Shown: positions 37,082 through 49,464, counted from the first letter of the stretch. The stretch is DNA of 64,000 nt from Excoecaria cochinchinensis (GCA_947683425.1 CANTUQ010000334.1:62001-126000); one strand, 5' to 3'. Program-made: numbers and translations. Notes: generated by a model from the letters alone, not told the origin.

Positions 37082-38076
37082 ACCTGACGAATTTTTACGG
37101 GCTTCTGAAGGCATTATACTATGGGAAATCGCCGAAATCGAGAATAGCTACTGGGAGCCTGCCGGTAACAATGCGTCGAGGATTGGCTTCATCGTGACCT
37201 GACGAATTTTTAGGGGCTTCTGAAGGCATTATACTAGGGGAAATCTCCGAAATCGAGAAATCGCCAAAAGTGGTGAAATTTTGGATCCGGGTCGAATAAT
37301 TCAGGAAAACCTGATCGGAATAGCTACTGGGAGCCTGCCGGTCACAATGCGTCGAGGATTGGCTTCGTCGTGACCTGAAAAATTTTTACGGGCTTCTAAA
37401 GGCATTATACTAGGGGAAATCGCCGAAATCGAGAAATCGCCAAAAGTGGTGAAATTTTGGATCCGGGTCGAATAATTCAGGAAAACCTGATCGGAATAGC
37501 TACTGGGAGCCTGCCGGTCACAATGCGTCGAGGATTGGCTTCGTCGTGACCTGACGAATTTTTACGGGCTTCTGAAGGCATTATACTAGGGGAAATCGCC
37601 GAAATCGAGAAATCGCCAAAAGTGGTGAAATTTTAGATCCGGGTCGAATAATTCAGGAAAACCTGATCGGAATAGCTACTGGGAGCCTGCCGGTAACAAT
37701 GCGTCGAGGATTGGCTTCGTCGTGACCTGACGAATTTTTACGGGCTTCTGAAGGCATTATGCTAGGGGAAATCGCCGAAATCGAGAAATCGCCAAAAGTG
37801 GTGAAATTTTGGATCCGGGTCGAATAATTCAGGAAAACCTGATCGGAATAGCTACTGGGAGCCTGCCGGTCACAATGCGTCGAGGATTGGCTTCGTCGTG
37901 ACCTGACGAATTCTTACGGGCTTCTGAAGGCATTATACTAGGGGAAATCGCCGAAATCGAGAAATCGCCAAAAGTGGTGAAATTTTGGATCCGGGTCGAA
38001 TAATTCAGGAAAACCTGATCGGAATAGCTACTGGGAGCCTGCCGGTCACAATGCGTCGAGGATTGGCTTCGTCGTG
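37082..38076. repeat. 115-led cassette, copy 5 (995 bp)
   Basis: Its R monomer (37549) is C-type with GGTAACAATG. The cassette plus one plain monomer (1171 bp) is duplicated directly downstream. Confidence 0.9.
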
Positions 38077-38252
38077 ACCTGACGAATTTTTACGGGCTTC
38101 TGAAGGCATTATACTAGGGGAAATCGCCGAAATCGAGAAATCGCCAAAAGTGGTGAAATTTTGGATCCGGGTCGAATAATTCAGGAAAACCTGATCGGAA
38201 TAGCTACTGGGAGCCTGCCGGTCACAATGCGTCGAGGATTGGCTTCGTCGTG

Positions 38253-39247
38253 ACCTGACGAATTTTTACGGGCTTCTGAAGGCATTATACTATGGGAAAT
38301 CGCCGAAATCGAGAATAGCTACTGGGAGCCTGCCGGTAACAATGCGTCGAGGATTGGCTTCATCGTGACCTGACGAATTTTTAGGGGCTTCTGAAGGCAT
38401 TATACTAGGGGAAATCTCCGAAATCGAGAAATCGCCAAAAGTGGTGAAATTTTGGATCCGGGTCGAATAATTCAGGAAAACCTGATCGGAATAGCTACTG
38501 GGAGCCTGCCGGTCACAATGCGTCGAGGATTGGCTTCGTCGTGACCTGAAAAATTTTTACGGGCTTCTAAAGGCATTATACTAGGGGAAATCGCCGAAAT
38601 CGAGAAATCGCCAAAAGTGGTGAAATTTTGGATCCGGGTCGAATAATTCAGGAAAACCTGATCGGAATAGCTACTGGGAGCCTGCCGGTCACAATGCGTC
38701 GAGGATTGGCTTCGTCGTGACCTGACGAATTTTTACGGGCTTCTGAAGGCATTATACTAGGGGAAATCGCCGAAATCGAGAAATCGCCAAAAGTGGTGAA
38801 ATTTTAGATCCGGGTCGAATAATTCAGGAAAACCTGATCGGAATAGCTACTGGGAGCCTGCCGGTAACAATGCGTCGAGGATTGGCTTCGTCGTGACCTG
38901 ACGAATTTTTACGGGCTTCTGAAGGCATTATGCTAGGGGAAATCGCCGAAATCGAGAAATCGCCAAAAGTGGTGAAATTTTGGATCCGGGTCGAATAATT
39001 CAGGAAAACCTGATCGGAATAGCTACTGGGAGCCTGCCGGTCACAATGCGTCGAGGATTGGCTTCGTCGTGACCTGACGAATTCTTACGGGCTTCTGAAG
39101 GCATTATACTAGGGGAAATCGCCGAAATCGAGAAATCGCCAAAAGTGGTGAAATTTTGGATCCGGGTCGAATAATTCAGGAAAACCTGATCGGAATAGCT
39201 ACTGGGAGCCTGCCGGTCACAATGCGTCGAGGATTGGCTTCGTCGTG
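38253..39247. repeat. 115-led cassette, copy 6 (995 bp)
   Basis: It lies 1171 bp after copy 5 with the same internal marks. Its R-G-E part is then repeated once more at 39248-39775 (528-bp step), where E gains CTACTAGGAG. Confidence 0.9.
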
Positions 39248-40127
39248 ACCTGACGAATTTTTACGGGCTTCTGAAGGCATTATACTAGGGGAAATCGCCG
39301 AAATCGAGAAATCGCCAAAAGTGGTGAAATTTTAGATCCGGGTCGAATAATTCAGGAAAACCTGATCGGAATAGCTACTGGGAGCCTGCCGGTCACAATG
39401 CGTCGAGGATTGGCTTCGTCGTGACCTGACGAATTTTTACGGGCTTCTGAAGGCATTATGCTAGGGGAAATCGCCGAAATCGAGAAATCGCCAAAAGTGG
39501 TGAAATTTTGGATCCGGGTCGAATAATTCAGGAAAACCTGATCGGAATAGCTACTGGGAGCCTGCCGGTCACAATGCGTCGAGGATTGGCTTCGTCGTGA
39601 CCTGACGAATTCTTACGGGCTTCTGAAGGCATTATACTAGGGGAAATCGCCGAAATCGAGAAATCGCCAAAAGTGGTGAAATTTTGGATCCGGGTCGAAT
39701 AATTCAGGAAAACCTGATCGGAATAGCTACTAGGAGCCTGCCGGTCACAATGCGTCGAGGATTGGCTTCGTCGTGACCTGACGAATTTTTACGGGCTTCT
39801 GAAGGCATTATACTAGGGGAAATCGCCGAAATCGAGAAATCGCCAAAAGTGGTGAAATTTTGGATCCGGGTCGAATAATTCAGGAAAACCTGATCGGAAT
39901 AGCTACTGGGAGCCTGCCGGTCACAATGCGTCGAGGATTGGCTTCGTCGTGACCTGACGAATTTTTACGGGCTTCTGAAGGCATTATACTAGGGGAAATC
40001 GCCGAAATCGAGAAATCGCCAAAAGTGGTGAAATTTTTGATCCGGGTCGAATAATTCAGGAAAACCTGATCGGAATAGCTACTGGGAGCCTGCCGGTCAC
40101 AATGCGTCGAGGATTGGCTTCGTCGTG

Positions 40128-40814
40128 ACCTGACGAATTTTTACGGGCTTCTGAAGGCATTATGCTAGGGGAAATCGCCGAAATCGATAAATCGCCAAAA
40201 GTGGTGAAATTTTGGATCCGGGTCGAATAATTCAGGAAAACCTGATCGGAATAGCTACTGGGAGCCTGCCGGTCACAATGCGTCGAGGATTGGCTTCGTC
40301 GTGACCTGACGAATTTTTACGGGCTTCTGAAGTCATTATACTAGGGGAAATCGCCGAAATCGAGAAATCGCCAAAAGTGGTGAAATTTTGGATCCGGGTC
40401 GAATAATTCAGGAAAACCTGATCGGAATAGCTACTGGGAGCCTGCCGGTCACAATGCGTCGAGGATTGGCTTCGTCGTGACCTGACGAATTTTTACGGGC
40501 TTCTGAAGGCATTATACTAGGGGAAATCGCCGAAAATGAGAAATCGCCAAAAGTGGTGAAATTTTGGATCCGGGTCGAATAATTCAGGAAAACCTGATCG
40601 GAATAGCTACTGGGAGCCTGCCGGTCACAATGCGTCGAGGATTGGCTTCGTCGTGACCTGACGAATTTTTACGGGCTTCTGAAGGCATTATACTAGGGGA
40701 AATCGCCAAAAGTGGTGAAATTTTGGATCCGGGTCGAATAATTCAGGAAAACCTGATCGGAATAGCTACTGGGAGCCTGCCGGTCACAATGCGTCGCGGA
40801 TTGGCTTCGTCGTG
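40128..40814. repeat. Gd-T-N-159 tetramer, zone C copy 5
   Basis: It is in macro-unit 2, with GTCGCGGATT in the 159-bp monomer. It is followed by a plain and a 116-bp monomer. Confidence 0.9.
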
Positions 40815-40990
40815 ACCTGACGAATTTTTACGGGCTTCTGAAGGCATTATACTAGGGGAAATCGCCGAAATCGAGAAATCGCCAAAAGTGGTGAAATTTT
40901 GGATCCGGGTCGAATAATTCAGGAAAACCTGATCGGAATAGCTACTGGGAGCCTGCCGGTCACAATGCGTCGAGGATTGGCTTCGTCGTG

Positions 40991-41106
40991 ACCTGACGAA
41001 TTTTTACGGGCTTCTGAAGGCATTATACTAGGGGAAATCGCCGAAATCGAGAAATAGCTACTGGGAGCCTGCCGGTCACAATGCGTCGAGGATTGGCTTC
41101 GTCGTG
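40991..41106 (+). repeat. 116-bp deleted monomer, fourth
   Basis: It has the same junction and equivalent context to 33287 (159 with GTCGCGGATT, plain, 116). It is followed by a run of further deleted monomers. Confidence 0.92.
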
Positions 41107-41424
41107 ACCTGACGAATCTTTACGGGCTTCTGAAGGCATTATACTAGGGGAAATCGCCAAAAGTGGTGAAATTTTGGATCCGGGTCGAATAATTCAGGAA
41201 AACCTGATCGGAATAGCTACTGGGAGGCTGCCGGTCACAATGCGTCGCGGATTGGCTTCGTCGTGACCTGACGAATTTTTACGGGCTTCTGAAGGCATTA
41301 TACTAGGGGAAATCGCCAAAAGTGGTGAAATTTTGGATCCGGGTCGAATAATTCAGGAAAACCTGATCGGAATAGCTACTGGGAGCCTGCCGGTCACAAT
41401 GCGTCGAGGATTGGCTTCGTCGTG

Positions 41425-41540
41425 ACCTGACGAATTTTTACGGGCTTCTGAAGGCATTATACTAGGGGAAATCGCCGAAATCGAGAAATAGCTACTGGGA
41501 GCCTGCCGGTCACAATGCGTCGAGGATTGGCTTCGTCGTG
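41425..41540 (+). repeat. 116-bp deleted monomer, fifth
   Basis: It has the same junction and lies 434 bp after the fourth, within a tandem duplication of truncated monomers. Confidence 0.92.
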
Positions 41541-43459
41541 ACCTGACGAATCTTTACGGGCTTCTGAAGGCATTATACTAGGGGAAATCGCCAAAAGTGG
41601 TGAAATTTTGGATCCGGGTCGAATAATTCAGGAAAACCTGATCGGAATAGCTACTGGGAGCCTGCCGGTCACAATGCGTCGCGGATTGGCTTCGTCGTGA
41701 CCTGACGAATTTTTACGGGCTTCTGAAGGCATTATACTAGGGGAAATCGCCGAAATCGAGAAATCGCCAAAAGTGGTGAAATTTTGGATCCGGGTCGAAT
41801 AATTCAGGAAAACCTGATCGGAATAGCTACTGGGAGCCTGCCGGTCACAATGCGTCGAGGATTGGCTTCGTCGTGACCTGACGAATTTTTACGGGCTTCT
41901 GAAGGCATTATACTAGGGGAAATCGCCGAAATCGAGAAATCGCCAAAAGTGGTGAAATTTTAGATCCGGGTCGAATAATTCAGGAAAACCTGATCGGAAT
42001 AGCTACTGGGAGCCTGCCGGTCACAATGCGTCGAGGATTGGCTTCGTCGTGACCTGACGAATTTTTACGGGCTTCTGAAGGCATTATGCTAGGGGAAATC
42101 GCCGAAATCGAGAAATCGCCAAAAGTGGTGAAATTTTGGATCCGGGTCGAATAATTCAGGAAAACCTGATCGGAATAGCTACTGGGAGCCTGCCGGTCAC
42201 AATGCGTCGAGGATTGGCTTCGTCGTGATCTGACGAATTTTTACGGGCTTCTGAAGGCATTATACTAGGGGAAATCGCCGAAATCGAGAAATCGCCAAAA
42301 GTGGTGAAATTTTGGATCCGGGTCGAATAATTCAGGAAAACCTGATCGGAATAGCTACTGGGAGCCTGCCGGTCACAATGCGTCGAGGATTGGCTTCGTC
42401 GTGATCTGACGAATTTTTACGGGCTTCTGAAGGCATTATACTAGGGGAAATCGCCGAAATCGAGAAATCGCCAAAAGTGGTGAAATTTTGGATCCGGGTC
42501 GAATAATTAAGGAAAACCTGATCGGAATAGCTACTGGGATCCTGCCGGTCACAATGCGTCGAGGATTGGCTTCGTCGTGATCTGACGAATTTTTATGGGC
42601 TTCTGAAGGAATTATACTAGGGGAAATCGCCGAAATCGAGAAATCGCCAAAAGTGGTGAAATTTTGGATCCGGGTCGAATAATTCAGGAAAACCTGATCG
42701 GAATAGCTACTGGGAGCCTGCCGGTCACAATGCGTCGAGGATTGGCTTCGTCGTGATCTGACGAATTTTTACGGGCTTCTGAAGGCATTATACTAGGGGA
42801 AATCGCCGAAATCGAGAAATCGCCAAAAGTGGTGAAATTTTGGATCCGGGTCGAATAATTCAGGAAAACCTGATCGGAATAGCTACTGGGAGCCTGCCGG
42901 TCACAATGCGTCGAGGATTGGCTTCGTCGTGACCTGACGAATTTTTACGGGCTTCTGAAGGCATTATACTAGGGGAAATCGCCGAAATCGAGAAATCGCC
43001 AAAAGTGGTGAAATTTTAGATCCGGGTCGAATAATTCAGGAAAACCTGATCGGAATAGCTACTGGGAGCCTGCCGGTCACAATGCGTCGAGGATTGGCTT
43101 CGTCGTGACCTGACGAATTTTTACGGGCTTCTGAAGGCATTATGCTAGGGGAAATCGCCGAAATCGAGAAATCGCCAAAAGTGGTGAAATTTTGGATCCG
43201 GGTCGAATAATTCAGGAAAACCTGATCGGAATAGCTACTGGGAGCCTGCCGGTCACAATGCGTCGAGGATTGGCTTCGTCGTGACCTGACGAATTCTTAC
43301 GGGTTTCTGAAGGCATTATACTAGGGGAAATCGCCGAAATCGAGAAATCGCCAAAAGTGGTGAAATTTTGGATCCGGGTCGAATAATTCAGGAAAACCTG
43401 ATCGGAATAGCTACTAGGAGCCTGCCGGTCACAATGCGTCGAGGATTGGCTTCGTCGTG

Positions 43460-44146
43460 ACCTGACAAATTTTTACGGGCTTCTGAAGGCATTATGCTAG
43501 GGGAAATCGCCGAAATCGATAAATCGCCAAAAGTGGTGAAATTTTGGATCCGGGTCGAATAATTCAGGAAAACCTGATCGGAATAGCTACTGGGAGCCTG
43601 CCGGTCACAATGCGTCGAGGATTGGCTTCGTCGTGACCTGACGAATTTTTACGGGCTTCTGAAGTCATTATACTAGGGGAAATCGCCGAAATCGAGAAAT
43701 CGCCAAAAGTGGTGAAATTTTGGATCCGGGTCGAATAATTCAGGAAAACCTGATCGGAATAGCTACTGGGAGCCTGCCGGTCACAATGCGTCGAGGATTG
43801 GCTTCGTCGTGACCTGACGAATTTTTACGGGCTTCTGAAGGCATTATACTAGGGGAAATCGCCGAAAATGAGAAATCGCCAAAAGTGGTGAAATTTTGGA
43901 TCCGGGTCGAATAATTCAGGAAAACCTGATCGGAATAGCTACTGGGAGCCTGCCGGTCACAATGCGTCGAGGATTGGCTTCGTCGTGACCTGACGAATTT
44001 TTACGGGCTTCTGAAGGCATTATACTAGGGGAAATCGCCAAAAGTGGTGAAATTTTGGATCCGGGTCGAATAATTCAGGAAAACCTGATCGGAATAGCTA
44101 CTGGGAGCCTGCCGGTCACAATGCGTCGAGGATTGGCTTCGTCGTG
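43460..44146. repeat. Gd-T-N-159 tetramer, zone C copy 6
   Basis: It is in macro-unit 3, offset 8825 bp from copy 4. A private ACCTGACAAATT opens the Gd monomer. Confidence 0.9.
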
Positions 44147-44498
44147 ACCTGACGAATTTTTACGGGCTTCTGAAGGCATTATACTAGGGGAAATCGCCGA
44201 AAACGAGAAATCGCCAAAAGTGGTGAAATTTTGGATCCGGGTCGAATAATTCAGGAAAACCTGATCGGAATAGCTACTGGGAGCCTGCCGGTCACAATGC
44301 GTCGAGGATTGGCTTCGTCGTGACCTGACGAATTTTTACGGGCTTTATAAGGCATTATGCTAGGGGAAATCGCCGAAATCGATAAATCGCCAAAAGTGGT
44401 GAAATTTTGGATCCGGGTCGAATAATTCAGGAAAACCTGATCGGAATAGCTACTGGGAGCCTGCCGGTCACAATGCGTCGAGGATTGGCTTCGTCGTG

Positions 44499-45730
44499 AC
44501 CTGACGAATTTTTACGGGCTTCTGAAGGCATTATACTAGGGGAAATCGCCGAAATCGAGAAATCGCCAAAAGTGGTGAAATTTTGGATCCGGGTCGAATA
44601 ATTAAGGAAAACCTGATCGGAATAGCTACTGGGATCCTGCCGGTCACAATGCGTCGAGGATTGGCTTCGTCGTGATCTGACGAATTTTTATGGGCTTCTG
44701 AAGGAATTATACTAGGGGAAATCGCCGAAATCGAGAAATCGCCAAAAGTGGTGAAATTTTGGATCCGGGTCGAATAATTCAGGAAAACCTGATCGGAATA
44801 GCTACTGGGAGCCTGCCGGTCACAATGCGTCGAGGATTGGCTTCGTCGTGATCTGACGAATTTTTACGGGCTTCTGAAGGCATTATACTAGGGGAAATCG
44901 CCGAAATCGAGAAATCGCCAAAAGTGGTGAAATTTTGGATCCGGGTCGAATAATTCAAGAAAACCTGATCGGAATAGCTACTGGGAGCCTGCCGGTCACA
45001 ATGCGTCGAGGATTGGCTTCGTCGTGATCTGACGAATTTTTACGGGCTTCTGAAGGCATTATACTAGGGGAAATCGCCGAAATCGAGAAATCGCCAAAAG
45101 TGGTGAAATTTTGGATCCGGGTCGAATAATTCAGGAAAACCTGATCGGAATAGCTACTGGGAGCCTGCCGGTCACAATGCGTCGAGGATTGGCTTCGTCG
45201 TGATCTGACGAATTTTTACGGGCTTCTGAAGGCATTATACTAGGGGAAATCGCCGAAATCGAGAAATCGCCAAAAGTGGTGAAATTTTGGATCCGGGTCG
45301 AATAATTAAGGAAAACCTGATCGGAATAGCTACTGGGATCCTGCCGGTCACAATGCGTCGAGGATTGGCTTCGTCGTGATCTGACGAATTTTTATGGGCT
45401 TCTGAAGGAATTATACTAGGGGAAATCGCCGAAATCGAGAAATCGCCAAAAGTGGTGAAATTTTGGATCCGGGTCGAATAATTCAGGAAAACCTGATCGG
45501 AATAGATACTGGGAGCCTGCCGGTCACAATGCGTCGAGGATTGGCTTCGTCGTGATCTGACGAATTTTTACGGGCTTCTGAAGGCATTATACTAGGGGAA
45601 ATCGCCGAAATCGAGAAATCGCCAAAAGTGGTGAAATTTTGGATCCGGGTCGAATAATTCAGGAAAACCTGATCGGAATAGCTACTGGGAGCCTGCCGGT
45701 CACAATGCGTCGAGGATTGGCTTCGTCGTG
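44499..45730. repeat. P-std-std-P-std heptamer, copy 3
   Basis: It lies at an offset of 8825 bp from copy 2. GGGATCCTG is at 44631 and 45335. A private ATTCAAGAAAACC lies in the 44851 monomer. Confidence 0.9.
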
Positions 45731-45906
45731 ACCTGACGAATTTTTACGGGCTTCTGAAGGCATTATACTAGGGGAAATCGCCGAAATCGAGAAATCGCCA
45801 AAAGTGGTGAAATTTTGGATCCGGGTCGAATAATTCAGGAAAACCTGATCGGAATAGCTACTGGGAGCCTGCCGGTCACAATGCGTCGAGGATTGGCTTC
45901 GTCGTG

Positions 45907-46901
45907 ACCTGACGAATTTTTACGGGCTTCTGAAGGCATTATACTATGGAAAATCGCCGAAATCGAGAATAGCTACTGGGAGCCTGCCGGTAACAATGCG
46001 TCGAGGATTGGCTTCATCGTGACCTGACGAATTTTTAGGGGCTTCTGAAGGCATTATACTAGGGGAAATCTCCGAAATCGAGAAATCGCCAAAAGTGGTG
46101 AAATTTTGGATCCGGGTCGAATAATTCAGGAAAACCTGATCGGAATAGCTACTGGGAGCCTGCCGGTCACAATGCGTCGAGGATTGGCTTCGTCGTGACC
46201 TGAAAAATTTTTACGGGCTTCTAAAGGCATTATACTAGGGGAAATCGCCGAAATCGAGAAATCGCCAAAAGTGGTGAAATTTTGGATCCGGGTCGAATAA
46301 TTCAGGAAAACCTGATCGGAATAGCTACTGGGAGCCTGCCGGTCACAATGCGTCGAGGATTGGCTTCGTCGTGACCTGACGAATTTTTACGGGCTTCTGA
46401 AGGCATTATACTAGGGGAAATCGCCGAAATCGAGAAATCGCCAAAAGTGGTGAAATTTTAGATCCGGGTCGAATAATTCAGGAAAACCTGATCGGAATAG
46501 CTACTGGGAGCCTGCCGGTCACAATGCGTCGAGGATTGGCTTCGTCGTGACCTGACGAATTTTTACGGGCTTCTGAAGGCATTATGCTAGGGGAAATCGC
46601 CGAAATCGAGAAATCGCCAAAAGTGGTGAAATTTTGGATCCGGGTCGAATAATTCAGGAAAACCTGATCGGAATAGCTACTGGGAGCCTGCCGGTCACAA
46701 TGCGTCGAGGATTGGCTTCGTCGTGACCTGACGAATTCTTACGGGCTTCTGAAGGCATTATACTAGGGGAAATCGCCGAAATCGAGAAATCGCCAAAAGT
46801 GGTGAAATTTTGGATCCGGGTCGAATAATTCAGGAAAACCTGATCGGAATAGCTACTAGGAGCCTGCCGGTCACAATGCGTCGAGGATTGGCTTCGTCGT
46901 G
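45907..46901. repeat. 115-led cassette, copy 7 (995 bp)
   Basis: It is the only cassette in macro-unit 3. The lead monomer has ATACTATGGAAAA instead of ATACTATGGGAAA. R lacks GGTAAC and E has CTACTAGGAG. Confidence 0.9.
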
Positions 46902-47253
46902 ACCTGACGAATTTTTACGGGCTTCTGAAGGCATTATACTAGGGGAAATCGCCGAAATCGAGAAATCGCCAAAAGTGGTGAAATTTTGGATCCGGGTCGA
47001 ATAATTCAGGAAAACCTGATCGGAATAGCTACTGGGAGCCTGCCGGTCACAATGCGTCGAGGATTGGCTTCGTCGTGACCTGACGAATTTTTACGGGCTT
47101 CTGAAGGCATTATACTAGGGGAAATCGCCGAAATCGAGAAATCGCCAAAAGTGGTGAAATTTTTGATCCGGGTCGAATAATTCAGGAAAACCTGATCGGA
47201 ATAGCTACTGGGAGCCTGCCGGTCACAATGCGTCGAGGATTGGCTTCGTCGTG

Positions 47254-47940
47254 ACCTGACGAATTTTTACGGGCTTCTGAAGGCATTATGCTAGGGGAAA
47301 TCGCCGAAATCGATAAATCGCCAAAAGTGGTGAAATTTTGGATCCGGGTCGAATAATTCAGGAAAACCTGATCGGAATAGCTACTGGGAGCCTGCCGGTC
47401 ACAATGCGTCGAGGATTGGCTTCGTCGTGACCTGACGAATTTTTACGGGCTTCTGAAGTCATTAAACTAGGGGAAATCGCCGAAATCGAGAAATCGCCAA
47501 AAGTGGTGAAATTTTGGATCCGGGTCGAATAATTCAGGAAAACCTGATCGGAATAGCTACTGGGAGCCTGCCGGTCACAATGCGTCGAGGATTGGCTTCG
47601 TCGTGACCTGACGAATTTTTACGGGCTTCTGAAGGCATTATACTAGGGGAAATCGCCGAAAATGAGAAATCGCCAAAAGTGGTGAAATTTTGGATCCGGG
47701 TCGAATAATTCAGGAAAACCTGATCGGAATAGCTACTGGGAGCCTGCCGGTCACAATGCGTCGAGGATTGGCTTCGTCGTGACCTGACGAATTTTTACGG
47801 GCTTCTGAAGGCATTATACTAGGGGAAATCGCCAAAAGTGGTGAAATTTTGGATCCGGGTCGAATAATTCAGGAAAACCTGATCGGAATAGCTACTGGGA
47901 GCCTGCCGGTCACAATGCGTCGCGGATTGGCTTCGTCGTG
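47254..47940. repeat. Gd-T-N-159 tetramer, zone C copy 7
   Basis: It is in macro-unit 3, offset 7126 bp from copy 5. A private GTCATTAAAC lies in T. It has GTCGCGGATT as in copies 3 and 5. Confidence 0.9.
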
Positions 47941-48116
47941 ACCTGACGAATTTTTACGGGCTTCTGAAGGCATTATACTAGGGGAAATCGCCGAAATCGA
48001 GAAATCGCCAAAAGTGGTGAAATTTTGGATCCGGGTCGAATAATTCAGGAAAACCTGATCGGAATAGCTACTGGGAGCCTGCCGGTCACAATGCGTCGAG
48101 GATTGGCTTCGTCGTG

Positions 48117-48232
48117 ACCTGACGAATTTTTACGGGCTTCTGAAGGCATTATACTAGGGGAAATCGCCGAAATCGAGAAATAGCTACTGGGAGCCTGCCG
48201 GTCACAATGCGTCGAGGATTGGCTTCGTCGTG
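48117..48232 (+). repeat. 116-bp deleted monomer, sixth
   Basis: It has the same junction and context as 33287, immediately before macro-unit 4. Confidence 0.92.
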
Positions 48233-49112
48233 ATCTGACGAATTTTTACGGGCTTCTGAAGGCATTATACTAGGGGAAATCGCCGAAATCGAGAAATCGC
48301 CAAAAGTGGTGAAATTTTGGATCCGGGTCGAATAATTCAGGAAAACCTGATCGGAATAGCTACTGGGAGCCTGCCGGTCACAATGCGTCGAGGATTGGCT
48401 TCGTCGTGATCTGACGAATTTTTACGGGCTTCTGAAGGCATTATACTAGGGGAAATCGCCGAAATCGAGAAATCGCCAAAAGTGGTGAAATTTTGGATCC
48501 GGGTCGAATAATTAAGGAAAACCTGATCGGAATAGCTGCTGGGATCCTGCCGGTCACAATGCGTCGAGGATTGGCTTCGTCGTGATCTGACGAATTTTTA
48601 TGGGCTTCTGAAGGAATTATACTAGGGGAAATCGCCGAAATCGAGAAATCGCCAAAAGTGGTGAAATTTTGGATCCGGGTCGAATAATTCAGGAAAACCT
48701 GATCGGAATAGCTACTGGGAGCCTGCCGGTCACAATGCGTCGAGGATTGGCTTCGTCGTGATCTGACGAATTTTTACGGGCTTCTGAAGGCATTATACTA
48801 GGGGAAATCGCCGAAATCGAGAAATCGCCAAAAGTGGTGAAATTTTGGATCCGGGTCGAATAATTCAGGAAAACCTGATCGGAATAGCTACTGGGAGCCT
48901 GCCGGTCACAATGCGTCGAGGATTGGCTTCGTCGTGATCTGACGAATTTTTACGGGCTTCTGAAGGCATTATACTAGGGGAAATCGCCGAAATCGAGAAA
49001 TCGCCAAAAGTGGTGAAATTTTGGATCCGGGTCGAATAATTCAGGAAAACCTGATCGGAATAGCTACTGGGAGCCTGCCGGTCGCAATGCGTCGAGGATT
49101 GGCTTCGTCGTG
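48233..49112. repeat. Macro-unit 4, truncated
   Basis: It starts like units 2 and 3 (plain, P dimer, plain) but is then replaced by zone C2 monomers. A private AGCTGCTGGGATCC lies in the first P monomer. Confidence 0.8.
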
Positions 49113-49464
49113 ACCTGACGAATTTTTACGGGCTTCTGAAGGCATTATACTAGGGGAAATCGCCGAAAACGAGAAATCGCCAAAAGTGGTGAAATTTTGG
49201 ATCCGGGTCGAATAATTCAGGAAAACCTGATCGGAATAGCTACTGGGAGCCTGCCGGTCACAATGCGTCGAGGATTGGCTTCGTCGTGATCTGACGAATT
49301 TTTACGGGCTTCTGAAGGCATTATACTAGGGGAAATCGCCGAAATCGAGAAATCGCCAAAAGTGGTGAAATTTTGGATCCGGGTCGAATAATTCAGGAAA
49401 ACCTGATCGGAATAGCTACTGGGAGCCTGCCGGTCACAATGCGTGGAGGATTGGCTTCGTCGTG

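Larger units (their letters stand above)
40991..41699. repeat. Cluster of five truncated monomers (116-159-159-116-159)
   Basis: A 434-bp step (116+159+159) is repeated: the 116-bp monomers at 40991 and 41425 are each followed by a 159-bp monomer with AATCTTTACG (41107, 41541). This is the only place with five deleted units in a row. GGAGGCTGCC near 41224 is private. Confidence 0.9.
33403..42227. repeat. Macro-unit 2 (8825 bp)
   Basis: Order: plain, P, plain, R-G-E, Gd-T-N-159, GAAAACGAG, Gd, heptamer with two P dimers, plain, cassette, plain, cassette, extra R-G-E, plain, TTTTTGATCC, Gd-T-N-159, plain, 116, then a truncated-monomer cluster. The left part matches macro-unit 3 at a constant 8825-bp offset from 33403 to about 38000. 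Confidence 0.87.
42228..48232. repeat. Macro-unit 3 (6005 bp)
   Basis: It has the same order as macro-unit 2 but with one cassette instead of two, without the extra R-G-E, and without the truncated cluster. The right part (46726-48232) matches 39600-41106 at an offset of 7126 bp. It ends with a 116-bp monomer. Confidence 0.87.
20235..49112. repeat. Zone C: higher-order repeat domain
   Basis: Monomers are arranged in recurring modules. P is a dimer: AATTAAGG with GGGATCCTG, then TTTATGGGC with GAAGGAATT. The cassette is 115-L-K-R-G-E. R is TTTTAGATCC, G is GGCATTATGCT, and E is GAATTCTTAC. Gd-T-N-159 is 687 bp. The 116-bp monomer marks another junction. Position 2 alternates T and C with module type. 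Modules repeat in similar order as macro-units starting near 27080, 33403, 42228 and 48233. Confidence 0.9.
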
